Shown here piece after piece: positions 25,689 to 37,131 of a DNA stretch of 64,000 nt. Where the stretch lies: contig NC_051096.1 of the NCBI RefSeq assembly GCF_901709675.1, forward strand, positions 4,305,001 through 4,369,000, read 5' to 3'. Origin of the DNA: Syngnathus acus. Its lineage: Eukaryota > Chordata > Actinopteri > Syngnathiformes > Syngnathidae. Position 1 is the stretch's first letter. Each line of letters opens with the position of its first letter. The position numbers were made by a program, and so were the translations under genes. The notes beneath the pieces are model-generated. The model saw nothing but the letters and a program-made list of their open reading frames with translations. It was not told the DNA's origin and did not search any database.

Positions 25689-25985
25689 ACCTCTTCCAGA
25701 GGCGTAGCCAAGCCGGGGCGGCGCCCCGGTTAGGACTTCCTGCGTCCCGGTTGAAAAAAAAATCGAGCTTTTTCGATTCCTCATTTTTATGCCGTTTTTT
25801 TCTTTCGGTCTTGCGCGAATGTGCTTGCGCTATTCTATGTGCGCAATGTTATCCATTCACCGTTTGCCTCCCGTACCCGGATGTTGTTTTAGCGATCAGC
25901 GAACGGCGTGGGTGATGTTCGATTTTTTTTCCTGTGGGCGTGCGCCCCTACTGGAAAAATTCCTGGCTACGCCTCTGACCTCTTC
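25689..25985. mobile_element. second hAT-type MITE family, perfect 8-bp TSD
   Basis: The body is 25697-25977 with inverted ends CAGAGGCGTAGCCA and ggctacgcctctg. It is flanked by perfect 8-bp direct repeats ACCTCTTC (25689-25696 and 25978-25985). The size (281 bp), the 8-bp duplication and CAG-type ends point to hAT. It has no transposase; the open frame inside it is incidental. It lies between the beta connexin and pef1. Confidence 0.88.
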
Positions 25986-26643
25986 AAGTCTCATTTTGGC
26001 TCAGTCTTGACAATTTCCCTGAAGTAAAAGTCTGTGTAGACATTGCAATATTTTTGTGAGTATTGTTTCCGTTAAAAACATATCTTCATCTATACATATA
26101 CACATCTTCCCCTTTTTGTTATAATAGTTTAATGGACTTTCACTCTTTTAATCCAGAATTTGGTTTTGCATCTGTGCATGCAAGTTACTAAGAAAATGAA
26201 TGTAAAGTTAATGTTAAAGGCACTATACATAACATTTTTCGGTTAGTTTTTCTTTAATTTGGGAAAAGGCAATTCACAACAAATTGTCTTGATAAAAACT
26301 AACCAATGGAATAAACTACCAATCTGTCCCATTGAGTCAAATTTGTTTTCCAAGGGTTCATTTAAGTATCTGTTATTATGTAAAAAGCAAATGCAAAGGC
26401 GTGAAATCTTAATAAAAATAACTTCGATTAAAAAAATGTGGGAATGCTTGGTATTTAATTATTATGTAATATAAATGTTAGCTCTTTCGATGCTGTACTG
26501 GATAAATTTACTGTGAACTTTTAAAAATTATTTTCTTTTCTAAAATATTCAGATAATAATAATAATAATAATAAAATCCAAAAGAAACGTCACAAAAGAA
26601 GTCAGTTGGAATGACATCTTCATGACGCGACTAATATGATTGT

Positions 26644-26737
26644 CCAATCAGAATCAAAAACATGAACGGAGAAATGAACCAATCCGCAGCCCTCAAAGCG
26701 AGTAGGTCCCGCCTCTTGGTAAAGGAAGTTTAAAAAA
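26644..26737 (+). promoter_or_regulatory. pef1 proximal promoter elements
   Basis: Two CCAAT boxes (26644-26648 and 26679-26683) and a GC-box-like CCCGCCT (26708-26714) lie within 100 bases upstream of the pef1 start codon. No TATA box is evident, as expected for a broadly expressed gene. Motif-based only. Confidence 0.45.
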
Positions 26738-28244
26738 ATGAGTTACTACAACGGAGCGGTATTATATATTTTTATTCTTTTTGTGGTGTTTGTGAAACTA
26801 AATGTGTCTCCCCGAGCACGTTTTTACCTCTACAGTTTAACGTTTTTGTTATATTTGTAATAATTTGTTTGAATGAAATGTTTAACGTAGTTGTTAGCAT
26901 GCTAAAGCTACGAGTTGAAATTGTTGATACGTCAGACAAACTATGAACTCCGAAAGCTTGCGCCCAGAAGCCGCGTTTTATTGACCGTAAAAGTAGAATA
27001 AATGTGAAATTATATTGAGCTTGTCTATTATGTATGTACAGACTGCACGATATGTAACTGCTACATTCGTTTCGTAGTGGATACGTTTCATTCATCAAAA
27101 TTCTATAAATGACTCCCATGAATTATGTAATGGACTCTTTTAGGGATACCCAGGGGTAAGATACCCAGGGGTAGGACACCCAGGCCCAAATGCCCCCTAC
27201 AGTGGAGCTGGTGCTCCATATGGATCTGCACCCTCGGCTCCATACGGCGGTCCACCAGGAGGCTACTATGGCCCAGGACAAGGGGGGCACTACGGAACCG
27301 GGCCAGGGGCTGCGGGTTACGGGGGGCAACCTCATGGAGCGCCTTATGGCAATCCTCCTCCTTCAGGTACTGCTCCTCCTTTGTTCTCTCTTCACATCGC
27401 CTGCAGTAAAATGATGGATGTGAAATGAATGCCACACAGGCAGGTTCACTTTGTAGCCCCCAGAAGGATGAGACAGCTGAAGCCTATGATTAAAGACATC
27501 AGGGTACAACTTGAAGTGCCACACGTCCTTCCTCTTCCTCACACATTTCTCTTGGCCCTTATTCTGTCTTTAGGGAACATTCCCCCCGGTGTCAATCCAG
27601 AAGCGTACCAGTGGTTCCAAAGCGTCGACACGGACCACAGCGGTTTCATCAACCTGAAGGAGCTGAAACAGGCGCTTGTCAACTCCAACTGGTCCAGTTT
27701 TAATGATGAGACTTGCCTCATGATGATCAGTGAGACCTCCACACACACCCACATGAAAATACACTTTTATTTAAAATATACTTGAATTGCCTGTTAGACA
27801 TGTTTGACAAGACAAAGTCAAGTCGGATGGACCTTTTCGGCTTCTCGGCGCTGTGGGACTTCATGCAAAAGTGGAGAGCGCTCTTTCAGCAATATGACAG
27901 GGACCGCTCAGGATCCATCAGTGGTACAGAGCTCCACCAAGGTAACCCTCTTGAGACCTCTAAGCAAGTCCATCGCCCCAATACATTTATCTCATGCTTC
28001 TTCTACCCCCTTAGCCCTGTCACAGATGGGCTACAACCTGAGCCCACAGTTTTCCGAGTCGTTGGTGCGGCGCTTCAGCGCGCATCCCGCACGCCCTGGC
28101 ATTCAGTTGGATCGCTTCATCCAGGTGTGTACCCAACTGCAGAGCATGACGCAGGTCTTCAGGGAGAAAGACACCACCATGACAGGCAACATCCGACTCA
28201 ACTATGAGGACTTCCTCTCGGGGGCCATCACCAGGCTCATGTGA
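26738..28244 (+). CDS. peflin (penta-EF-hand protein 1)
   Basis: Five coding exons: 26738-26758, 27144-27366, 27574-27729, 27798-27941, 28015-28244, all joined in phase by GT-AG introns. They give 257 residues against 284 in human. Peflin is a Ca2+-binding adaptor that pairs with ALG-2 (PDCD6) and acts in the cytoplasm at COPII sites with CUL3-KLHL12. Residues 8-87 form the typical Gly/Pro/Tyr-rich tail with 'YPGV' and 'PYG' repeats. The five-EF-hand module follows. EF1 loop 100-111 (D-x-D-x-S-G-F-I-x-x-x-E) and EF3 loop 167-178 (D-R-D-R-S-G-S-I-x-x-x-E) are canonical; the other hands are degenerate, as in the family. The first coding exon is only seven codons (MSYYNGA). Its donor (gcg|gtatta) is weak, so the exact N-terminus is the least certain part. 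The C-terminus reads straight to a TGA. Confidence 0.93.
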
Positions 28245-29858
28245 ATGGAATACCACGAGATGGCGGTTTGTATTTGACATATCATATCCGACGACTTTTT
28301 GTTAAAAACAACATGAAAGCTAACCTAGAGAGTAATGTTCAGTAACAACTTTCAAAAAACAAATAATGGATTGAATAGATGACAGGAATTGATTGCGTCA
28401 TCACCACAGATGCCTATCTGTTTACTACTTGTGGTACCATTTTGTTTTAACATCATATATCAAGACGTTTATTAACCCTCAAAGTTGCATATATTTGATA
28501 AATACTAACTATCCTTCCCTCACTAAACTATGCAGTATTTTAGATTAGTAAAAAGGTTTATATGGATAGTTAAGTTATTTACATGGATCCAAAAGACATG
28601 TTATCAACTACCACCAGAATATTTTGTGATTGTAGGCTTTAGCGTGCCCTCAGAACCCATGCATATGTTTGCACCTTGATACCATTACTTGGCTACAATT
28701 GTAAAAAAAAAAAAAAAAAAAAATGTAGATTGAAACAAAACAAGTTTATTCCATTTGCACTTATTTTACATTCCATTGAGGTTTATACTGTTATTAAATG
28801 CCAAAATATTTTGTTTTTGTTGCCAAATATTGATGCTTCATTGCTTTTTTTTATGGTATTGTCATGCTATTTTCCTTATTTTCACTGCACCCCACACTTG
28901 AAGGGGGTGCACCTGCAATTCTTTAGTCATGCAGCAATCTTTTACTCAAATGACACCGTAACTTTTTGTAACTTCTGTTTATTGGGTTTTGTCTTTGATG
29001 CCATCAGGTAAAAAACCTTAAACACATACACGAAATTATACAGTGAAGCATTTCCAGAATCTAACTAGTTTGATTTAGCAGTGTACACAATATGAATCCA
29101 TTCATTCATTCAACTAAATCATTATCCAAGATACATGTAAAAACTGCCAACGCCAAACCATTATTCATCAATACAGCTACATAATATAATAAATTATACA
29201 TTGCAGATTGCCCAATAAATAATCAGCAGCGCATACTAGCGCAGCTATATATTACAACAATAATTTTGATTTGTAGATATTAAAACGATCAGACTACAGC
29301 TTTATGAATTAAATGGATATTCACACCTACATCATGTTCACAAACGGTGCCATGGCGTCATAAGCGTAAGCAGTGACTTGAGGTAGTTGCGTCCAACAGT
29401 GTGATCTCGAGATGTTAATGATCATTATCTTACCGGCTGCCTTTCCACAGATTGTTTGCCGGTGACCAAGCATTTGTTTTAAGTCAATCAAGACGATCGT
29501 GGCATAAAACTCACCAGACAACTACTTGTTTTTGTAGTAACCTCCTCGGAGTGTGCAGTCCGGTCCTATAAAGGGTCCGGGTATCCGCGCGTCAGGTAAA
29601 ATGAAAACCAATCCTACATTGAACATACTTGAATAAATAAATATATCAACGTCCAGAATAGAAAACTTAGATTTAACTTCATTTTGTGTTGTATTGTTTT
29701 AGTCCTCTCATTGCCGCTTAACGGTTATTTGCATTGATTTGGCTCACTTTTTAATGTGCTCTTGCCTTGGCTGTGTATTATTTTGAACACTAGATGGTGC
29801 AAAAGACAAGCACAAAGAGTCCTCCAACCGCTTGCTTTAAACGAACAAGAGTTTTCAA
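28245..29858. other. pef1 3' region and spacer
   Basis: Contains the pef1 3' untranslated region with no unambiguous nearby AATAAA; candidates are ATTAAA at about 28793 and AATAAA at 29214. There is a long poly-A at about 28702-28722. No further coding exon is seen. Confidence 0.4.
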
Positions 29859-29940
29859 CCAATCACAATGACGCTCAGGAAATGTAAACACTCCCCCGGA
29901 AGTTACGTTTACCGACTGCGGCAATAACGAAGCGTTAAAG
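29859..29940 (+). promoter_or_regulatory. smim12 promoter and leader exon with CCAAT and ETS sites
   Basis: A CCAAT box (29859-29863) is followed by CCGGAAGT (29896-29903), the consensus for ETS/GABP factors that drives many TATA-less housekeeping and mitochondrial genes. A strong donor aaag|gtgagt sits at 29940/29941. So a short untranslated exon probably ends at 29940 and splices to an acceptor upstream of the smim12 ATG, such as the one ending 'gatatcag' near 30406 or a closer one. The choice of acceptor is not resolved. Confidence 0.5.
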
Positions 29941-30476
29941 GTGAGTTAAATGACAAATTCTTCTGAATAAAACAGCTACGGTAATAATAAATAATAGTAA
30001 GAGTGGCGTTTGTATGCTGGTGTAATGTTGACGTTGCAAGCTTACATCACTATGACGTGACAATAATAATGAGGATACGTAAGCACAGAATTATACAACA
30101 ATACGTTTGTACTCCATAATGGGACATTTTTTTCTTGTTGGTTGTCTATGAAACCCCAATTAAAAACTCGTCATGAAAAGAAATGAACGTGAAGATCAAT
30201 TTTTGGGGGGAACACAAGGGAGAGCCACCTCTCAAGTAATTTAGTTCAATACAGTACAGCGGTTTAATTTAAGAAAACAATTACCCAAGCTATTATTACA
30301 ATCATATTGTGGCGGACATTAGAACAGGCCTACTACTTTGTGACGTAATGTGTGTTTTTATGTTATGTCGTTCATTACGTGTGTTTCCTACTGCCACGAT
30401 ATCAGTTTGAATTATGCGAGAAATAATTCTGCTTTTTATTATTCCAAAGTATTTAGATCTCAAAAGTCGTGCAGTC

Positions 30477-30752
30477 ATGTGGCCTGTACTTTGGACAGCC
30501 ATGCGAACCTACTCTGTGTACCTCACCTTCCCCGTGGCCTTTGTGGTGGGAGCGGTGGGCTACCACCTGGAGTGGTTCATCAGGGGGACGCCCAAACCTC
30601 ACGAAGAAGAGAAGAGCATTCTCGAACTGAGGGAGGAGAGGAAACTGCTGGAACAAGCCGGGATGGACGGCACACAGGTGCTCAGCCTGAAAGACAAACT
30701 GGAGTTCACGCCCAAAGCAGCTCTAAACAGGAACCGACCAGAAAAGAGCTAA
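30477..30752 (+). CDS. small integral membrane protein 12
   Basis: A 91-residue protein in a single coding exon, nearly the same length as human SMIM12 (92). It starts [16 protein letters not shown]. It has one hydrophobic segment (about residues 13-33, '[19 protein letters not shown]'), then a charged region rich in Glu and Arg, and the conserved tail '[19 protein letters not shown]'. The function of the family is little known; it is an anchored single-pass membrane protein. I chose the ATG at 30477 over the in-frame ATG at 30414 because homology begins exactly at MWPV and the upstream codons probably lie in the 5' intron or leader. AATAAA at 31149-31154 is a plausible polyadenylation signal. 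Its position beside gja4 matches the human order. Confidence 0.95.
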   Translation: MWPVLWTAMRTYSVYLTFPVAFVVGAVGYHLEWFIRGTPKPHEEEKSILELREERKLLEQAGMDGTQVLSLKDKLEFTPKAALNRNRPEKS

Positions 30753-31154
30753 CACCTTCGTCAAATACAGACATTACGGTATTTATCACAATGACTTCTC
30801 ATCCATCTTATAAGCCTCTATGCATGTAATCATGTGCTTTGGAGAACAATGTCCTCACTCCTATCAGACGTTAGGTAACAGACCTGTCCTGAAATCTTGT
30901 AGAAAGGAAGAATCTGCAACTGCCATGCGTCCAAATACTTTTGTCACACAGTGTACTACTTGTGCACAGTATTTTCTTTCCAATCTCCCTCTAATTGTGT
31001 CACCAAAGAATAATTTATAAAGGGGAGGGGGGTCGTGAACTTTTTGATGGTACAGGGAATCAACCATCCATCAATATGGGAGGTTACTGAAAGTTGTCAT
31101 CTCTGCACAGCGAGCCTTTCCTGCTGTGGGTCATGTGAAAGGTGGATGAATAAA

Positions 31155-33480
31155 GTTTGAATTGTTGAACTCTGACTTCTTGGGAGTTAATCATTCTGGG
31201 GCTAGACTCGGATGGAGAGGAAGAGGGAGTGTGTATGTCTACGTCCTTTTGGGAACAATTAGAGGACAGGTAACAATGGAGCAACTCCTCCAAACTAGAC
31301 AGCATTGTGGGAACGCAACATCGAGGCTCCTGGGAAAGAAAAGGGCGAGGGTGGAGGGGGGTCCATTGTTCCTGCTGGATGATGGTGGATAATGAGTGAT
31401 GCTGGATGCTCTGTTTTGTTTTTCAGTCCAACATCCTGAGCGGACAATAGGTGGTGCCTGCTTACTGGAATGGCATCCTCCTCATAAACACATAGACTTT
31501 CACCTATCCAGGAAGACAGGTACACACATAAACTGGAGATAAACAGTAAGAACAAGTCATTCATCCACTCATGTTTTTGCCTTTGTTGGGTATTCCAACA
31601 TTGCTCAAAAAACAATGTGACGTTGTTGTCACTCCAATTTACTAGTCTTGTCACACATTTAATTTCAATGGAGCCTGCAATATAGGTCTAACCACAAGGG
31701 AGCACTATGTAAAGCGGTAATGCAATGCATTATAGGATATTTATTGTCAAAATTTCCTTTTTTGCATTACAAATAGAGAAGTAAAAGTTCATGTTTTTGT
31801 TGTTTTACTCTCACATGTGTGTTGTTGATGTTGAGTTAGTGCACAGTTCACTTGGCTTTTGATGGGCAGCAACTAACAATGCCAACTGCAGCCCCCATTG
31901 TCAGCTTGAATGTTCCTCGGGGAGAAACAATGCTGGAAGAGGAAACAGATTCAGACCCACTTCCTGTTCAAAATCTAAATTTAACGATTGGACCTTTTTT
32001 TTATCTAAATTCAGGACTGTAGGTTGTTATGATTACAGAGAGTCGTGTGCCAGTATGAAAGTCCAGGAAACAAAAGAACCCTAAAGAACAACAACCACAT
32101 AATTACTTTCAAATCAGACAATTTGAACTCAGTCACCCCAATGCCGTTCTCCCCGCTAGGTGCTGATATAACCTTTGTGTGCGAGTGACTGTGTGCTCCG
32201 TTTGTTCATTCCTTGTTGATGTGCCTTCATTAAAATGATCAGGCGTTACATGGATCCTGGACTACAACTTGTGGCTTATCAACCGAGTGAGGAAATGCAT
32301 CTGCAATGACCAACAATCTCAGGAAACACAGTCACAATGTTAGTCCATCACAAAAGGCTTTATGTGGGAGGTCACCAACATCTTCCCACACAGTGACAAT
32401 CTTAGCAAACTAAAATTAGAAGAAGAAAAAACAGCATTACTGGCAACAAACCAAAATTAAAATGAGAGTGCTTGATTTAAAAAAATAAAAATAAAGCTAG
32501 CAAACTATTTTTTTACGTTTAGTAAAACTACAATCCAAAGCCACACGGGTCTGAAAGACGTCCATTAAAATCCAATTTCTGTATATAAAAGTCTAGACAT
32601 AGAAAAAAACCCAATAAAAAATAACATTAAATTAAAATTATGCTCTCAACAAATAATTTTTAAAAAAACAATAAAATAAAAATATTACTAAAAGTAATCA
32701 AAACTTCTAAAATGACGTATTTTCGCCCAAAATTAGAATTATAAAAATGAAACACGACTCCCTATTATAACCCTGAGTGACACCCCTAATCTTTTTCACA
32801 TTAGTTATTTGTGTGACGCATTCTGATTTCACCCGACACTGATGATGGGGAAATTGCCGGTAATGACAATAAAGAATGACGGCACTTCGTCGTCATCACA
32901 TTTGCCAGGAAAAACGAACGCTCAAGCCGGCTTTGCTTGGCAGCCTGAATGACTACACAGGTTGACCCCCGCAATCTGTTGAATGCCCCTCGTCCCCATC
33001 GCCCCCCTTTTGCTTGGTGATAAGACTCTCATGAACAATAAAAAGGTTGCGCCCATGCAGACGGCTGCGCACACACCCACCTGGACTTGGATAATCGACT
33101 GCGTAGGGATGCCCGCCAAGTTTTTGTGAATAGACTTGGAAAGGGGCAACTTTGAATTGTTTTGCAGAACAATATCTGCTAATGGATCTTTGACAAAACA
33201 AAGATTCCTTTTTGAAGACTGTCTTCCTATCATTGTGTATATCATCTTTACATTGAACTGCAGTGAAATAATGCCATAAAAAAGAAACATACTTCAATGC
33301 CACTCAGTTGAGCGTGAACCTTTTACAAAACCAGTTCTGAACAGAACTTAACTGAAAACCTTGAACGTGAAAGGCCTTTTGTTGTTGAAGATGGCAAGGA
33401 GGTAATCGAGTCAACATTCATTTGTGACAATACTCCTCAGTACAATAAATAAACAAAACTTTTTACTATAAATACATCGT
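31155..33480. other. intergenic spacer between convergent smim12 and gja4
   Basis: AT-rich, with small open frames of no recognisable family. The two flanking genes point toward each other across this spacer. Confidence 0.45.
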
Positions 33481-33483
33481 GAA

Positions 33484-33489
33484 TTTATT
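33484..33489 (-). terminator. candidate gja4 polyadenylation signal
   Basis: TTTATT on the plus strand is AATAAA on the minus strand, about 560 bases past the gja4 stop codon. No experimental support. Confidence 0.3.
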
Positions 33490-34050
33490 TTGCAGCGTTT
33501 TTTGAAGAAATCTTAGGATCTGTCTTTTTTTTTTCTTGTTTTGGGGACCCTCTGGGATATCCTTATCCCACCCCCATCCAAGGAAAAATACAGTACGTGC
33601 GTACAAGCATGTATCCGCACAGCCGGCCATTATCCCCATGGGAGAAGCACCGAGACCAGAACATTCCATTAAGCGGCCCGAGAGGAGCTCCAAGGATGAC
33701 GGAGTGGACCTCAAGGGAATATATTTATATGTATCCCACTTTACTGCTCTTTTAACTACTAACATAACATCCGGTGCCCTCAACACAGTATTTTTGTTTT
33801 CCCACAAACATATTCAAGATAATATAAGAAAATATCTCGTGACCGTAAAATTTGTGCTCGCCTTGAAGCGCGTTCTACGAATTAGGTTATCAGTCCAATG
33901 TTTGAAGTGAATCACTGCCTCTTAGGCGCTTTGCACACAATGCCGCTCTTGTCTTTGATTCCGGCTCCTATTGGCCACCTCTTTTACTCCAGTGTCATGT
34001 GCAAACAAACTTTTTCGGAAAATAACAAAACAGCTTTCATTGAGTCTCAG

Positions 34051-35088
34051 TCAGACATAGTGCTTTTGTTTTGAGACACCCCTGAGGTTGTTCTTTGTCT
34101 TTTGTGTATAGTGGTTCCTGGGTGGACGTGATGTATGCATAGCCTCCATGCAGTTGGTATAGCTCGGGAGGACGTAGTTTCCCGCCTCGGCGGGTCCGCA
34201 GTCAACCGAAATGGCCGTAGCCTCGTTTGGCAGCGGTAGGCCCCCGTCGTACAATTCCGCCGTCTCCTCTCGGGGTGCCGGAGCGTCCGGCGAGGCCTCC
34301 GCCGTCCGCTCAGGCTGCAGTCGGTACATTCGCGCCTGAGAGCGGTAACGCTTCTTCAGCCGATGTGAAATTGCAAGGTGAAGCAGGTGATGGAGCTCGA
34401 TGAGGTTGAGCAGTAGGGAGATGGCGGCGATGGCCTGAGTGTAGATGGTGAAGATGGTCTTCTCCGTGGGGCGGGAGACGAAGCAGTCCACCCTGTGAGG
34501 GCAGGGGAAGCCGACGCACTCGAACTTGGATTCGATTTGGAAGCCGTTGTAAAGGAACCACAGTCCCAAGATGAAGCCCACCTCGAGAAGAACTTTTAGA
34601 AGGATGCTGAACGCGTACGCACATAACAGCCTGCCTTTCAGCTTCGGAGCGTCAGGTTGTCTCCTCTTGGCGACGCTCCCCTTGCCGAGCTTTTCTTTAT
34701 CCTCCGGCATATTTTTGGCATCCCTTTCCGCCATGCCCTTTGTCTGACCTTCTTCCACCTGCTTGCCATCCTCTTCCTTCCGTGAACGTATGGCCACGTA
34801 TCCAAAGTAGAAGATGGTCGGCGTGGAAACGAAGATGACTTGGAGGACAAAATAGCGAAAGTGGGAGATGGGGAAGGCTCTGTCGTAGCAGACTTCGGTA
34901 CAGCCCGGCTGTAACGTGTTACAAATAAAGTCCCTTTGCTCGTCGTCCCAGGCCGACTCCACCGCCGTGCCCAGCACCAGCATACGAAACAGGAAGAGAA
35001 CAGTGAGCCAGACGCGGCCGATGCCCGTTGAATACTCCTGGCCCTCTTCCAGCAGGTGCTCCAGAAAGGTCCAGTCAGCTCTGGACAT
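34051..35088 (-). CDS. gap junction alpha-4-like connexin (fish cx39.4)
   Basis: 345 residues in one coding exon. It is a plasma-membrane gap-junction subunit. The N-terminus MSRADWTFLEHLLEEGQ, the loop-1 cysteines C56-X6-C63-X3-C67, the loop-2 triplet in 'CVGFPCPHRVDC', 'RPTEKTIF' and the C-terminal 'KQKHYV' (human GJA4 ends KKQYV) identify the GJA4 group. The extra Ser-Arg after Met matches zebrafish cx39.4, the 'luchs' pigment-pattern gene. The cytoplasmic loop is long and very charged (Lys/Glu-rich, about residues 110-160). The open frame extends 33 codons further upstream, but I start at 35088 because a clear splice acceptor (ccttgtcctcag) lies only 11 bases before that ATG and homology begins there. 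'WDDE' replaces the more usual 'WGDE' at the start of extracellular loop 1. Confidence 0.95.
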   Translation of the reverse strand: MSRADWTFLEHLLEEGQEYSTGIGRVWLTVLFLFRMLVLGTAVESAWDDEQRDFICNTLQPGCTEVCYDRAFPISHFRYFVLQVIFVSTPTIFYFGYVAIRSRKEEDGKQVEEGQTKGMAERDAKNMPEDKEKLGKGSVAKRRQPDAPKLKGRLLCAYAFSILLKVLLEVGFILGLWFLYNGFQIESKFECVGFPCPHRVDCFVSRPTEKTIFTIYTQAIAAISLLLNLIELHHLLHLAISHRLKKRYRSQARMYRLQPERTAEASPDAPAPREETAELYDGGLPLPNEATAISVDCGPAEAGNYVLPSYTNCMEAMHTSRPPRNHYTQKTKNNLRGVSKQKHYV

Positions 35089-35664
35089 CCTCTGCTCCTC
35101 TGAGGACAAGGAACAGGAAGGTAAAACATGAGAAATAGCTTTTGCACTAACAAAGACTGCCGTTTTGAAGTGTTCATAATGTTCCATTTAAGAGAGCTCA
35201 AATAAAATGAACCAGGTCAACCCGAAACAAAAGGCCCTTTCAAAGCAGCCAGTTTTTCTTCCAGTCATTAGAAGAGTCGATAACTACCACCTTTACATCT
35301 GCGCTTGACAAAACAACAACACTTAACACCTAACTGCTATTTGATTTCCACGCCGGGCGTTTTAACGAGCACACGGCTAATGCATAAGTGCAATTATGTC
35401 GGTTTATTAAAGTCTTGCAAATGGTCGCCCGCCCTGCATTTTGACTAAGGAGCAAGTCTGGCTTTTTCTTCTTCCATGAGCTCAGTCTTGTTACAATGTG
35501 CTTTGTTGACATTTCCGATGATTTTTTTTTCTTAGGTACTGGCTTTGTTGCTTTGCTTTGATTTCTTTTAACTTTCACACTTTTCTTTGTGGCGCCGGCC
35601 TTTTCTAGAAGTCTATTAAGTTGCGCTAATGTCATGAATATGTCTTTTATATACCCAGCTGCTA

Positions 35665-35720
35665 GACACCCCAATTTCCCCCCGGGCTCAATAAAGTATC
35701 AATTTATCTATCTATCAATT
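35665..35720 (+). repeat. retroelement 3' tail with (ATCT)n
   Basis: 'caatttccccccgggctcaa' followed by 'taaagtatcaatttatctat' is the usual 3' end of an abundant fish LINE family, which terminates in ATCT-type microsatellite repeats. Only the extreme tail is present. Family recognised from memory. Confidence 0.5.
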
Positions 35721-35919
35721 TACTGATTCATTGTGAACCTTCATTTGGGTACAAAATGATTGCTATAATTGCATCACTATTTAATGTTAATGACTCGTTA
35801 CATTGTCGGGAAGCAACATGCATACACCAACACACGCACACATACATCTGAGTAAACATCCTGTGACGAGGGGGGGTTCTGGGGTACCGCTGTGACCCTT
35901 GTTGACGTATTTAGACTAC

Positions 35920-35978
35920 TTGATGTTTTTCTGTTAGTTCAGCCCTTGAACTAACAGAAAAGAAAGATGAAACATCAA
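35920..35978. other. strong inverted repeat / hairpin
   Basis: TTTTCTGTTAGTTCA (35927-35941) is perfectly complementary to TGAACTAACAGAAAA (35947-35961) with a 5-base loop. An outer arm 'ttgatgtt' (35920-35927) can pair with 'aacatcaa' (35971-35978) across an asymmetric bulge. It could be a microRNA-like precursor, a tiny MITE or a cruciform. Nothing in the sequence decides between these. Confidence 0.5.
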
Positions 35979-36356
35979 TGGGGGCAGAATAAATCCAACA
36001 TATAATCAACACACATCATTGTGATGGGCGACAAGGTGGAATTCTGGATATTCATGACTAAATTCTGGGTGGGACACTCATTCCCACTATCATTTTACAT
36101 AATATAAACATTAACTAAAATTATAAATATATAATACTGAATAAATAAACTTTCTTGTTACTGTAAAAAGAAAGAAAGCCAACATATCTCAATGCGTTAC
36201 AAGCAATACAAATTAAAAGGAAATATTAACACTAATAAAACATGTTTAAAATAATTTGTTTAATTTTTAACATTACAGGGAAGCCGATTAAGTCTGACCA
36301 TAGTATTATTTATTCATCTCAACAAAAGACTTTTATCCATCCCAAAAACGTTTTAC

Positions 36357-36405
36357 CTTTCTCTCTCGCGGAACGTCTCAGTCTCCTGGTCCCTCTCTCA
36401 ATGCT
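36357..36405 (-). other. candidate leader exon of gja4
   Basis: On the minus strand a TATA-like 'tttttaaag' (36426-36435) is followed by a purine-rich stretch that ends in a donor gaaag|gtaaaa at 36357/36356. It would splice to the gja4 acceptor at 35100 over about 1.25 kb. This is the usual two-exon connexin layout. Inference only. Confidence 0.35.
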
Positions 36406-37131
36406 CCTCTGAGTCGTATTTGCTTTCTTTAAAAAGATTCCGTGTCATCGGAAAAATAGTGCGGAGAACTTTCCCATGCTTCCGAGTTCACTTTGGCCCT
36501 CCCTCAGGAACTTTGTCCAGGAAATGGGATGGAGCAAACGTATATGCCCGTCATTGACGCTCCAAATGCATAAGATTTGAGACTTTAATTGGGTCCATAA
36601 AAAAACAAAATCCCTTTTTGTCCTCGGCATAATTAAATTTAGCGTAAAACTAATTATTTCTATGTCAAATTCAGAAATCTTCCATGCAGCGACACAATTG
36701 TTTGCCCTCAGTAGAAGTTAAAATGATTTGAACAGTTGAGTGTATTTTCCATTGCGCCACAAGGTGGCGACAGTCACCTAAAAACAATACATTGTATCCA
36801 ATGCGCATTGGATGGCTTGGATCACTGAAGTTTAGAAGCCATTATTTTCTCATTTGTTGTCTAAAAAGAGTAAGTAGACGACATGAGTTTCAATTACAAA
36901 TTTTAATTATAAAAAAAAAAAAGCCTGTCTCTTTGTCGGTGCCATTTCAGAGGGTCTTAATGCTGTTGGCTTTCTGGAGCAGCTCTACCGGTGACCTAGC
37001 TGTGTTTTTGGTGAGTACTGCAAACATTTCCAAGCTCTGTTTGACATTTTTATGTAACTATGCAGGTGCATTATTATAACATGAGCACTTCGAGTTTGTT
37101 TGTTGCTCGCTAAAAAAAATCCAGAATAATA

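Noticed and set aside
25789-26010. 73-codon open frame
   Set aside because: It lies inside the hAT MITE and its right flank and has no homology.
27782-28207. Open frames overlapping pef1 exons 4-5 in other frames
   Set aside because: They run through an intron and out of the EF-hand frame; they are shadows of pef1.
30414-30476. Earlier in-frame ATG of smim12
   Set aside because: Homology starts exactly at MWPV (30477) and the extra 21 codons are AT-rich and unconserved.
35089-35187. Upstream extension of the cx39.4 open frame (MEHYEHF...)
   Set aside because: It lies across a clear splice acceptor at 35100 and has no connexin homology; it is intronic sequence that happens to be open.
36715-36790. 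Short 'gcgccacaaggtggcg' palindrome as a functional hairpin
   Set aside because: This short motif is very common in vertebrate non-coding DNA and has only a small stem here.
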